Source: Acidobacteriaceae bacterium (GTDB lineage Bacteria > Acidobacteriota > Terriglobia > Terriglobales > Acidobacteriaceae). From it: DNA of 11,206 nt. The translations under genes and the position numbers were made by a program. The stretch covers positions 23,857 through 35,062 of the forward strand of contig PKXI01000156.1 of assembly GCA_003133425.1 (NCBI GenBank), read 5' to 3'. Positions 1 through 6,315 of this stretch are shown in pieces. The stretch's first letter is position 1. The number at the start of each line of letters is the position of its first letter. The notes beneath the pieces are model-generated. The model ran no database searches. It had not been told where the DNA came from and saw nothing but the letters and a program-made list of their open reading frames with translations.

Positions 1-782
1 ATGTCGGCACGGCCGGCGACCGGCGAGTTGATCCCTTTGGTCTTGGCTGACTCCGCCGAGACTGCATTGTCGAAGGCGAGCGGACCATCGAGAATGCCGC
101 CGGTGATCTGGCCGCGGTCTGCCATCTTGCAAAGGGCTGCAGCGTCGAGCGTTGACTTGATCTTGGGGTTCACCGTCTCGACCGCGGACAGCAACGCAAC
201 CTTGGGCTCCGGAATGCCGAGGGCGTGGGCCAGGTCAATCGCGTTCTGCACAATGTGAATCTTGTCTTCCAACTCGGGGACGATGTTGATGGCCGCGTCG
301 GTGATCAGCAGGGTGCGCGCATAAGCCGGCGTATCCATGATGAAAACATGGCTGATGCGGCGGGAGGTGCGCAGGCCGGTGTCCCGCTGCATGGCGGCCT
401 TCATCAGCTCGTCGGTGTGCAAGCTGCCCTTCATCATGGCCTGGGCTGCGCCGGAACGGCAGATTGCCACGCCGATTTCCGCGGCCTTGCTCTCAGTGTC
501 GGCATCGAGGATGGGATAAGCGCTGATGTCGACGCCCATCTTGGCGGCCAGGGCCTTCATGGCGGCCTCAGGACCGATGAGGGTAGGCTCGATGAGGCCC
601 TCGATGGCGGCTTCGATGGTGCCCTTGAGGGCTACTTCAGAAAGTGGCCACACAACGGCGGTGGTAATGGCCGGCAGTTGCTTGCAGCGCTCGATGAACT
701 TGTGAAAGACGTGGTAGTCGGCTGGATGGCCAACCAGCGGGTCAACGGCTACGGCTTCAGCCAGAGTTGCTAGGTCGCTCAT
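1..782 (-). CDS. Phosphate acetyl/butyryltransferase (Pta/Ptb family), 3' end missing
   Basis: This enzyme interconverts acyl-CoA plus phosphate with acyl-phosphate plus CoA, usually upstream of an acetate or butyrate kinase. The minus strand from the ATG at 782-780 gives 260 codons before the window edge. Family motifs are MKGSLHTDELM (residues 117-127), SHVFIMD (144-150), TDAAINIVPELEDK (161-174) and LDGPLAFDNAVS (231-242) near the end. The sequence resembles the phosphotransacetylase half of bifunctional enoyl-CoA hydratase/phosphate acetyltransferase proteins, but there is no MaoC-like hydratase domain; only a short leader precedes it. Family members are about 300 residues, so some 40-50 C-terminal residues lie outside. 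The start is supported by AGGAGA at 796-791, eight bases upstream. It is transcribed divergently from the DUF2235 gene. Acetyl versus butyryl specificity cannot be read from the sequence. A kinase gene just beyond the left edge would be typical. Confidence 0.9.
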   Translation of the reverse strand, partial: MSDLATLAEAVAVDPLVGHPADYHVFHKFIERCKQLPAITTAVVWPLSEVALKGTIEAAIEGLIEPTLIGPEAAMKALAAKMGVDISAYPILDADTESKAAEIGVAICRSGAAQAMMKGSLHTDELMKAAMQRDTGLRTSRRISHVFIMDTPAYARTLLITDAAINIVPELEDKIHIVQNAIDLAHALGIPEPKVALLSAVETVNPKIKSTLDAAALCKMADRGQITGGILDGPLAFDNAVSAESAKTKGINSPVAGRAD

Positions 783-860
783 GTGAAAGTTCTCCTGGGC
801 GCGCAGCCGGGGGCTGGCGAGCCTTACGAAACTATTGTCGCCCGGCCACCTGCGAGCGCC

Positions 861-876
861 TGTGCCTTGGGTCACA
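861..876. promoter_or_regulatory. CRP/FNR-type palindrome upstream of the phosphotransacylase
   Basis: TGTGC-N6-TCACA differs by one base from the classical TGTGA-N6-TCACA half-sites of CRP-family regulators. The arms extend to CCTGTG (859-864) and CACAGG (873-878). It lies about 80 bp upstream of the minus-strand ATG at 782 and about 190 bp from the divergent DUF2235 start, so it is better placed for the acyltransferase. No convincing sigma-70 promoter was found beside it. A chance palindrome in GC-rich spacer is possible. Confidence 0.25.
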
Positions 877-920
877 GGGCGGGCGGGTGTCTCTTATTAC
901 GGTATTTTATGGCGGCCCAG

Positions 921-989
921 GAGCGGGCTAAAACCCGCACTCGGAGGTCAATGTCGGGGCTAAACCGTGGCTACAATAGACGCTAAACC
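921..989. repeat. Cluster of degenerate GCTAAA(A)CC repeats, REP-like
   Basis: Three related words occur within 70 bp of spacer: GGCTAAAACC (926-935), GGCTAAACC (958-966) and CGCTAAACC (981-989). The first is part of a small hairpin, GCGGG (923-927) pairing with CCCGC (934-938) around a six-base loop, and flanking GAG/CTC extends it with one bulged base. The arrangement resembles short intergenic palindromic repeats scattered in many bacterial genomes, here decayed. Whether it is a genome-wide family cannot be judged from one window. No gene is encoded in the 282-bp spacer between the divergent genes. Confidence 0.35.
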
Positions 990-1064
990 TGCTATGCTTT
1001 CGGTCTCCTTGAGTGAACCCTGGGGTGTAGCCAGTATCGATGAACCCCGGCAAGTGGAGCGTCC

Positions 1065-2255
1065 ATGTCCAAGAACATCGTGATTTGTTGCGACGGTACC
1101 GGAAATGACTTTGACGAGCCGGAGACAGACTCAAACGTCGTCAAGCTGTACAACACACTCCTCATTAGCACGGCCCAGATTGCCTATTACCATCCGGGTG
1201 TCGGCACCCTTGGATCGCCCAATGCCATTGGGCCCCTGACTAAGAAATGGTCGCAACTGAAGGGTCTCGCCTTCGGCACTGGATTGCTGGAAAATGTGGG
1301 GGATGCCTACCGCTACCTGATGAATACATACAAGGATGGCGACCGGATCTTCCTGTTCGGTTTCAGCCGCGGATCCTATACGGCGCGCGCTGTTGGCAGC
1401 CTGCTGCATGTGTATGGATTGTTGGAACCCGGCAACGAGCAATTGATCCCCTACATTTTGCGCCTCTACGCAAAGATGACGAAGAGCCCGATGGGGCAGG
1501 AGACGACCTTCAAGGCCGAAGACGCGTTCAAGTATGCGTTTTCGCGCGAGGTTGAGGTGCACTTCTGCGGCGTTTGGGACACCGTAGGTTCTTATGGTTG
1601 GATCAATGATCCGATCGAACTGCGCTTCAACGGCCAGAACCCGATCATCCGCGTCGGACGTCACGCGGTCTCAATCCACGAGCGCCGCTGCTGCTACCAG
1701 GACAACCTGTGGGGGCCGTCGTTGCCCGCCACAAACGGCTACGCAGGTCAGGATATCCGGCAGGTGTGGTTCACGGGCGTGCACTCTGACATTGGGGGAA
1801 GTTACGTCGAGAAGACAGCGGGGCTTTCAAAGATTGCTTTCGAGTGGATGCTGGTGGAAGCAGTGAAGCAGGGACTGCTGGTGGACAGCCGCCGCGCGGA
1901 TGTCGTGCTCGGACGGGAGACTCCGCCTACCTTTCTTCCTCAGTATGTACCGCCCGATCCGCACGGAATTCTTCATAAATCGCTCTATGGTCGCTGGTGG
2001 TTGCTTGAATACTTTCCGCGAAGGAAAAACGGGTGCTGGGGCCTGCCGCGAGGCAAATGGGTTAGAACAATTCCGGAGAACTCATGGATTCACGAAACAG
2101 TGAAGCTGAGCGGTCAGCAGGCAACGCTACCACAGGTCTACCAGGAGGAGAAGTGGGTGCGCTTCTCTCCTGCGATTGCAGACACAGGCCCGGTGCATCT
2201 GATGGCCGCCGCAGAAACGCCCGTGCCCCTGGTGAAGAGCCTGGCGCGGCGATGA
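1065..2255 (+). CDS. DUF2235 alpha/beta-hydrolase (Tle1-like fold), stand-alone
   Basis: The 396-residue protein matches the DUF2235 (PF09994) family, an alpha/beta-hydrolase group that includes Tle1 phospholipase effectors of type VI secretion. Visible motifs in order are CDGTGN (residues 9-14), GTGLLENVGDAY (71-82), the nucleophile elbow GFSRGSYTAR (99-108) with Ser101, WDTVGS (171-176) with Asp172, and VHSDIGGSY (239-247) with His240. These supply a complete Ser-Asp-His set. There is no signal peptide, membrane segment, PAAR, Rhs or other delivery domain, and no VgrG or immunity-like gene beside it, so a secreted effector role is not supported; a cytoplasmic esterase or lipase is more likely. 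About 150 C-terminal residues lack a recognised domain. The start is backed by GGAG at 1056-1059, five bases before the ATG. Direct repeats TGAACCC (1014-1020 and 1041-1047) lie just upstream. The substrate is unknown. Confidence 0.88.
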   Translation: MSKNIVICCDGTGNDFDEPETDSNVVKLYNTLLISTAQIAYYHPGVGTLGSPNAIGPLTKKWSQLKGLAFGTGLLENVGDAYRYLMNTYKDGDRIFLFGFSRGSYTARAVGSLLHVYGLLEPGNEQLIPYILRLYAKMTKSPMGQETTFKAEDAFKYAFSREVEVHFCGVWDTVGSYGWINDPIELRFNGQNPIIRVGRHAVSIHERRCCYQDNLWGPSLPATNGYAGQDIRQVWFTGVHSDIGGSYVEKTAGLSKIAFEWMLVEAVKQGLLVDSRRADVVLGRETPPTFLPQYVPPDPHGILHKSLYGRWWLLEYFPRRKNGCWGLPRGKWVRTIPENSWIHETVKLSGQQATLPQVYQEEKWVRFSPAIADTGPVHLMAAAETPVPLVKSLARR

Positions 2256-2332
2256 GTGCAAGGGAAACTGGTTTCGCGGGAGGCCGGGGGTTTTCAACTC
2301 ACGCACAAAACGGCCATAATCAACGCGGGCTG

Positions 2333-2368
2333 CCAGGAGTGGATTTTCGCGCACCAATCTACTCCTGG
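2333..2368. terminator. Strong 13-bp hairpin downstream of the DUF2235 gene
   Basis: CCAGGAGTGGATT (2333-2345) and AATCTACTCCTGG (2356-2368) form a 13-bp stem with one G-U pair and a ten-base loop. It begins 78 bp after the DUF2235 stop codon. No T-tract follows on either strand, so it is not a textbook intrinsic terminator; it could still terminate, stabilise the upstream mRNA 3' end, or be a regulator site or repeat element. It is the strongest inverted repeat I found in the window. Confidence 0.4.
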
Positions 2369-2407
2369 AGGAAGCGCTCTCTCGAACCGGGGCAGTACCG
2401 ATAGGGT

Positions 2408-2444
2408 GATCAGTTGATCGATTCAGGCACGGTGCAGGTAGAAT
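2408..2444 (+). promoter_or_regulatory. Candidate promoter with palindrome for the dehydrogenase-transporter operon
   Basis: TTGATC (2414-2419) and TAGAAT (2439-2444) resemble -35 and -10 boxes, though the 19-bp spacing is long. GATCA-GT-TGATC (2408-2419) is a perfect inverted repeat overlapping the -35 box, a plausible operator. The predicted transcript would have a leader of about 50 bases before the ATG at 2503. No regulator gene is adjacent. Assigned by eye only. Confidence 0.3.
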
Positions 2445-2502
2445 TGGCATGCTGGTAGGACAACCCGTCTTGGGTGCGTCCGTTTGAATGAGGAGTTGCG
2501 AA

Positions 2503-3597
2503 ATGAAGTCATATCGGATTGCGCTGGTTCCGGGAGATGGCATTGGCAAGGAAGTTGTGCCGGCAGGGCGGCAGGTTCTGGAAGCGCTGGCGGCGGCGGA
2601 GAGCGATTTCAAATTTGAGTTCGAAAACTTCGAGTGGGGCGGGGATTACTACCGCAAGCATGGCGAGATGATGCCGGCCAATGGGCTCGAAGCGCTCAAA
2701 AGCAAGGATGCGATTCTGTTTGGATCGGCAGGAGACCCGGATATTCCCGACCACATTACGCTGTGGGGGCTGCGGCTGAAAATTTGCCAGGGCCTGGACC
2801 AATACGCCAACGTGCGCCCCACTAGAATTCTGCCCGGCATTGATGCTCCGCTGAAGCGCTGCAAAGCCGAAGATTTGAACTGGGTGATCGTGCGCGAAAA
2901 CTCCGAGGGCGAATATTCCGGCGCGGGCGGCCGGGTGCACCAGGGATTCCCGATCGAAGTGGCGACAGATTTGTCGGTAATGACGCGTGCAGGCGTGGAG
3001 CGGATTCAGCGCTTCGGGTTCAAGCTGGCGCAATCGCGGCCGCGCAAACTCCTCACGCTGGTTACCAAGAGCAATGCGCAGCGCCACGCCATGGTGATGT
3101 GGGACGAAGTTGCGAACCAGGTTGCAAAGGAATTTCCCGACGTGAAGTGGGACAAGGAGATGGTGGACGCTGCCACGGCTCGCATGGTGAATCGGCCGGC
3201 ATCGCTGGATACAATTCTGGCCACGAATCTGCACGCCGATATTTTGAGCGATCTCGCGGCGGCGCTGGCCGGCAGCCTGGGCATTGGCCCCACTGCGAAC
3301 ATCAACCCGGAGCGCCTGTATCCATCGATGTTTGAGCCCATCCACGGGTCGGCCTTCGACATCATGGGCAAGGGCGTGGCTAACCCCGTGGGCACGTTCT
3401 GGACAGTGGTGATGATGCTCGAGCACCTGGGCGAGAAAGAGGCCGCACAGCGGTTGATGCAGGCCATCGAGCACGTGACCGCGAACGAGAAGCTGCACAC
3501 GCGCGACCTGGGCGGCACGGCCATGACAGCCGATGTCACCGCGGCCGTTTGTGCGGAGATTGCAGCAACGGCCAAGAGGCCGTTGGCGACTGCGTGA
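2503..3597 (+). CDS. Tartrate/D-malate-type dehydrogenase (isocitrate/isopropylmalate dehydrogenase family)
   Basis: The product is an NAD-dependent beta-decarboxylating or oxidising dehydrogenase acting on a 2-hydroxy acid such as tartrate or D-malate. The 364 residues match the usual length. Features are the N-terminal LVPGDGIGKEV (8-18), VRENSEGEYSG (130-140) with Tyr138, LVTKSN (186-191) with Lys189, and metal-binding aspartates Asp222, Asp246 and Asp250, whose 24- and 4-residue spacing fits isopropylmalate dehydrogenases. FEPIHGSAFDI (277-287) and GVANPVGTFW (291-300) are typical of the tartrate dehydrogenase (TtuC/DmlA/YeaU) branch rather than LeuB. An upstream in-frame ATG at 2488 lacks a ribosome site; the ATG at 2503 has AGGAG at 2491-2495, seven bases away, and restores the normal MKSYRIA-type N terminus. 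The MFS gene follows after 14 bases. Tartrate versus D-malate versus isopropylmalate activity cannot be settled by eye; the adjacent anion transporter favours tartrate or malate. Confidence 0.88.
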   Translation: MKSYRIALVPGDGIGKEVVPAGRQVLEALAAAESDFKFEFENFEWGGDYYRKHGEMMPANGLEALKSKDAILFGSAGDPDIPDHITLWGLRLKICQGLDQYANVRPTRILPGIDAPLKRCKAEDLNWVIVRENSEGEYSGAGGRVHQGFPIEVATDLSVMTRAGVERIQRFGFKLAQSRPRKLLTLVTKSNAQRHAMVMWDEVANQVAKEFPDVKWDKEMVDAATARMVNRPASLDTILATNLHADILSDLAAALAGSLGIGPTANINPERLYPSMFEPIHGSAFDIMGKGVANPVGTFWTVVMMLEHLGEKEAAQRLMQAIEHVTANEKLHTRDLGGTAMTADVTAAVCAEIAATAKRPLATA

Positions 3598-3611
3598 ACC
3601 TACCTGCAGCG

Positions 3612-4922
3612 ATGTCTGAAATCGAAACCCGCGTTGTGCGCAGGCTGCAGCGGCGCATTCTTCCGTTCGTCATGGTGCTGTACTTTGTCAGCTTCCTTGA
3701 TCGCGTGAACGTAGGGTTTGCAGCCTTCAGCATGAACAAGGCGATCGGCCTCACTCCCTCGGCCTTCGGCTTCGGCGGGGGAGTATTTTTTCTCGGCTAC
3801 ATTCTGTTTCAGGTACCTTCGAATCTGATCATGCTGCGGGTGGGCGCACGGGTGTGGATCGCGCAGGTGGTTGTGGCGTGGGGATTCGTGTCGGTCGCAT
3901 CGGCATTCGTCGTCGGGCCGCACAGTTTTTATGCGCTGCGCTTTCTGCTCGGACTCGCGGAGTCGGGATTTTTTCCCGGCACCTTGTTGTATTTGAGCCT
4001 CTGGTTCCCTGCGCGGCACCGGGCACAGGCCATTGCCGCATTCATGGCGGCCGCGCCGCTATCCACCGCAATTGGCTCGCCGATTTCAGGCGCGCTGATG
4101 GAACTGCCAAAGTTTCTCGGGCTGATGAACTGGCAGTGGCTCTACATTATCGAAGCGCTGCCGGCCATCGCGCTCGGCTTCCTCACTCTCAAGGTGTTGA
4201 CGGACAAACCGGAAGACGCGAAGTGGCTGGATGACGAGGAGCGCGCGTGGCTGGCTTCCACTCTGGAGGCCGAGCGTCTGGAGAGCAGCATGCACGCCGG
4301 CAAGCGCAAAGCAAAGGGCGGGGAAGTGTGGGCGGCTCTCCGCGATCCGCGCGTATTGGCGCTGGCGCTGGTGTATTCCGGCACTTCGGCGGGTTTGTAT
4401 GCGTTGGGACTGTGGTCGCCGCTGATCCTCAGGCAGTTCGGCTATTCGGCAATGACCATCGGGTGGCTCAACTCGGCGCCGAGCTTTGTGGCCGTTGCAG
4501 CCATGATCCTTTGGGCGCGCCACTCCGACCTTACGCTGGAACGGACATGGCATGTGGCAATTCCTTGCCTGGCCGCTTGCCTCGGATTTGTGTGGGCCGG
4601 AAACTCGGCCGGAGCATTGGGCGTGATTCTGGCGCTCACCATCGTGAATATGGGCGTCAACTCTGCCAAGGGCCCCGTATGGGCCATGCCGAGCATGTTC
4701 CTCTCCGGAGCCAGCGCTGCAGCTGGAATTGCGCTCATCAACTCGATGGGCAACCTGGGCGGGTTCGCCGGACCGCTGTTGATTGGCTGGCTAAAGGACA
4801 AGTTGGGAAGCTATTCCGCCGGCTTGTATACAGTTGGCGGAATGCTCGCCTTGTCGGCGGTGGTGATTGTGGCCCTGGCCAGGCAGACAGGGCCGAGTGC
4901 GCCGGCACGAGCGGATTCTTAG
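3612..4922 (+). CDS. MFS anion:cation symporter (ACS family, TtuB/tartrate-like)
   Basis: This inner-membrane secondary transporter has 436 residues and about twelve hydrophobic segments in two six-helix halves, separated by a charged loop (roughly residues 200-240). Diagnostic elements are FLDRVNVGFAA (28-38) at the end of helix 1, FGFGGGVFFLGYILFQVPSN (52-71) through helix 2, and a helix-4 region with GLAESGFFPG, all characteristic of the anion:cation symporter family that carries tartrate, hexuronates, glucarate and phthalate. A longer frame opens at 3549 inside the dehydrogenase gene, but the ATG at 3612 gives the normal short N terminus (MSEIETRVVRRL) and clears the upstream stop by 14 bases. 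The ribosome site there is poor, suggesting coupling to the upstream gene. With the preceding dehydrogenase it resembles the ttuB-ttuC pairing. The stop codon at 4920-4922 overlaps the stop of the convergent RES gene. Confidence 0.9.
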   Translation: MSEIETRVVRRLQRRILPFVMVLYFVSFLDRVNVGFAAFSMNKAIGLTPSAFGFGGGVFFLGYILFQVPSNLIMLRVGARVWIAQVVVAWGFVSVASAFVVGPHSFYALRFLLGLAESGFFPGTLLYLSLWFPARHRAQAIAAFMAAAPLSTAIGSPISGALMELPKFLGLMNWQWLYIIEALPAIALGFLTLKVLTDKPEDAKWLDDEERAWLASTLEAERLESSMHAGKRKAKGGEVWAALRDPRVLALALVYSGTSAGLYALGLWSPLILRQFGYSAMTIGWLNSAPSFVAVAAMILWARHSDLTLERTWHVAIPCLAACLGFVWAGNSAGALGVILALTIVNMGVNSAKGPVWAMPSMFLSGASAAAGIALINSMGNLGGFAGPLLIGWLKDKLGSYSAGLYTVGGMLALSAVVIVALARQTGPSAPARADS

Positions 4923-5656
4923 CGCCTTTTCGCGCCGCGCCGATGGGTTGACGGCTTTACTTCGCGAACCTGATCGACAGTGAAGACTTTTCCGGCCTGA
5001 AGGCTGAATTCAAGGCGAGCGGACAGGCGCACGTGATAAACCAGCACGGGCCGGAAGCAGGCAATGCAGGTTCCGCCTTGGCGGCGGACGCTGGGATAAA
5101 CGATGCCATTCGATCCGCGCTCAAGCAACTTTGCGGCGAGCTGCTGCGGTTCCCGATAGCACTCAGGAATGGGACTGGGCTTCAGGTACTTGCGAAAGCT
5201 GGACGAGACGCCGCGCAGATCGTGAAACTCGGCAGCGAAGTCTGCGAGGTAGTCGTCGCAGGTTGAAACTTCTTCAAACTTCCAGTCGACTTCACGGAGT
5301 TGCTCGAGCTTGTGAAAGGCGACTTCGGCGATGGAGGTTTCGCGTTCGAGCCCCGCATACCATGCGCCGCGGCGGTTGTTGTTGAATCGGCCGCCCTGTG
5401 GAGCGGCGTGAGTGAAGGACGCGTTCACGATCTGACTGTAGGCGACCCCGTAGAGTAGCTCGTGCACGCCGATACCCGGCAGCAGGCCTTCCTCGCCGAG
5501 CAGCCGGGCGTTGGTTGCGCCGTCCAGTTCAACCAGTTCCTGCACTTCCCTTTCATTGTCAGCGAGTTCTGCAAGCACTGTCCCTTCAGTGCTGTATTTG
5601 GAGGGGATGAGACGGTGAGCGCCGGAGAAGGAGCACTCGCGTACCGGCGGATTCAT
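4919..5656 (-). CDS. RES-domain toxin (NAD+-consuming), type II TA system
   Basis: RES-domain toxins of Xre/MbcA/ParS-RES modules degrade NAD+ or ADP-ribosylate targets, shutting down growth when the antitoxin is lost. The frame is open back to 5782, but the ATG at 5656 overlaps the antitoxin stop (ATGA) and gives 245 residues. The RES core begins near residue 60: GGRFN (88-92) with Arg90, WYAG (99-102) with Tyr100, ETSIAEVAFH (106-115) with Glu111, and IVYPSVR (185-191) with Ser189. The 10- and 11-residue spacing of Arg90, Tyr100 and Glu111 matches the active-site set I recall for Pseudomonas putida Res. An extra ~60-80 residues precede the core compared with compact RES toxins of about 150-180 residues. 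The key residues are intact, so the toxin looks functional. It ends tail to tail with the transporter gene, overlapping by four bases, leaving no space for a terminator. Confidence 0.87.
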   Translation of the reverse strand: MNPPVRECSFSGAHRLIPSKYSTEGTVLAELADNEREVQELVELDGATNARLLGEEGLLPGIGVHELLYGVAYSQIVNASFTHAAPQGGRFNNNRRGAWYAGLERETSIAEVAFHKLEQLREVDWKFEEVSTCDDYLADFAAEFHDLRGVSSSFRKYLKPSPIPECYREPQQLAAKLLERGSNGIVYPSVRRQGGTCIACFRPVLVYHVRLSARLEFSLQAGKVFTVDQVREVKPSTHRRGAKRR

Positions 5657-6108
5657 TGTCCGCCACGCCGCGCGTCCAGCATCTGCCGCACTTCCATCAT
5701 CCCCGGCTGCCCCAGGCGGAGAATGTATTGGAGCGGCGTTGTTCCGCGAAACATTGGATTGCTGTTGGGAAGCGTCATCCACGCATCGGCCAGGCGCTCG
5801 CTATAGAGGATGTTGAGAGCCTTGAAGATTCCGATCAGAAGCGAGATGCGGGTCAGCACATCCTGATCGAGCGTGCGCCGGGCGGGCGCTTTTTTCAACG
5901 CGTAAAACGAGCCGGACGAGATGCCGCCGAGCAGCGTGCGCGCATCTTCGTCCTTGACGCCCCACTTCTGCGCGATGCGCAGGAAGGCTTTAATGCCTGC
6001 CGGACTGAGGCGCTCTCGCGTGGAACGATCGGAGAGGTTGGCGGCTACATCGAACCGGTAGCCTGCGATTTGCGGAATGGAATTAGCGGCAGCCGTACGA
6101 GCCTCCAA
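5653..6108 (-). CDS. Xre/MbcA/ParS-family antitoxin
   Basis: The antitoxin partners the RES protein, blocking its active site and repressing the operon. The 151-residue frame has an Xre-like helix-turn-helix region (LSPAGIKAF to about residue 72, including GGISSGSFYALKK) and a C-terminal DUF2384 toxin-binding domain (about 85-148) ending GTTPLQYILRLGQPG (122-136). The only canonical start in the proper N-terminal region is TTG at 6108-6106: no ATG or GTG occurs in frame before Met111, and no Shine-Dalgarno precedes the TTG. A perfect TATAAT lies just 11 bases upstream, so the mRNA would be nearly leaderless. GGAGG sits at 6106-6102, overlapping the TTG, so an unconventional start a few codons further in cannot be excluded. 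It overlaps the toxin by ATGA, indicating translational coupling. Confidence 0.85.
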   Translation of the reverse strand: MEARTAAANSIPQIAGYRFDVAANLSDRSTRERLSPAGIKAFLRIAQKWGVKDEDARTLLGGISSGSFYALKKAPARRTLDQDVLTRISLLIGIFKALNILYSERLADAWMTLPNSNPMFRGTTPLQYILRLGQPGMMEVRQMLDARRGGQ

Positions 6109-6147
6109 TAATGGAATAATTATACTCCATATTTGGAGTGATCGAAA
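6104..6147 (-). promoter_or_regulatory. Promoter and two-site operator of the antitoxin-toxin operon
   Basis: On the minus strand TATAAT (6124-6119) is a perfect -10 box, with a weak -35 candidate TTTCGA (6147-6142) 17 bp away. Two inverted repeats with a common core surround it: ACTCCA-N4-TGGAGT (6124-6139), filling the -35/-10 spacer and touching the -10, and TCCA-N4-TGGA (6104-6115), covering the likely transcription start and the TTG codon. The TCCA cores are 22 bp apart, about two helical turns, so two antitoxin dimers could bind the same DNA face. This is the expected layout for autorepression by the helix-turn-helix antitoxin. Confidence 0.6.
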
Positions 6148-6315
6148 AATTTCCAGCAGGATCGATTTTTGGCCGCACCAGCCGGCAGAGCCCGCAGGGC
6201 CGCATCCTTTTCAGTTTTTGTCGGCGAGCCTGCTTGCCAACACAACCTTTTTCGCCTCGAATCCTCAATTTTTGGCGTTTGCTTTCTGCCGTGCTCAGAT
6301 AGAATGATCTCGGCC

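Noticed and set aside
225..773. Plus-strand 182-codon frame
   Set aside because: Gly/Asp-rich shadow opposite the phosphotransacylase, which matches its family over its full visible length.
2509..3498. Long 329-codon open frame on the minus strand
   Set aside because: It lies wholly antisense to the dehydrogenase gene, whose motifs are unmistakable; the translation is Arg/His-rich without recognisable domains, a codon-bias shadow.
4247..4951. 234-codon plus-strand frame overlapping the transporter
   Set aside because: It is in another frame of the MFS gene, which has clear transmembrane and family motifs; the product looks random.
5657..5782. Longer RES toxin starting at 5782
   Set aside because: The added 42 residues lie inside the antitoxin gene in another frame; the ATGA overlap at 5653-5656 is the normal coupled start.
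5656..6111. Plus-strand 151-codon frame opposite the antitoxin
   Set aside because: It mirrors the antitoxin gene almost exactly and has no domain; the minus strand carries the HTH and DUF2384 features.
6083..6268. Minus-strand frame with an ATG inside the antitoxin promoter
   Set aside because: It is in a different frame from the antitoxin, stops within it and shows no family features; the DNA is better explained as promoter and operator.
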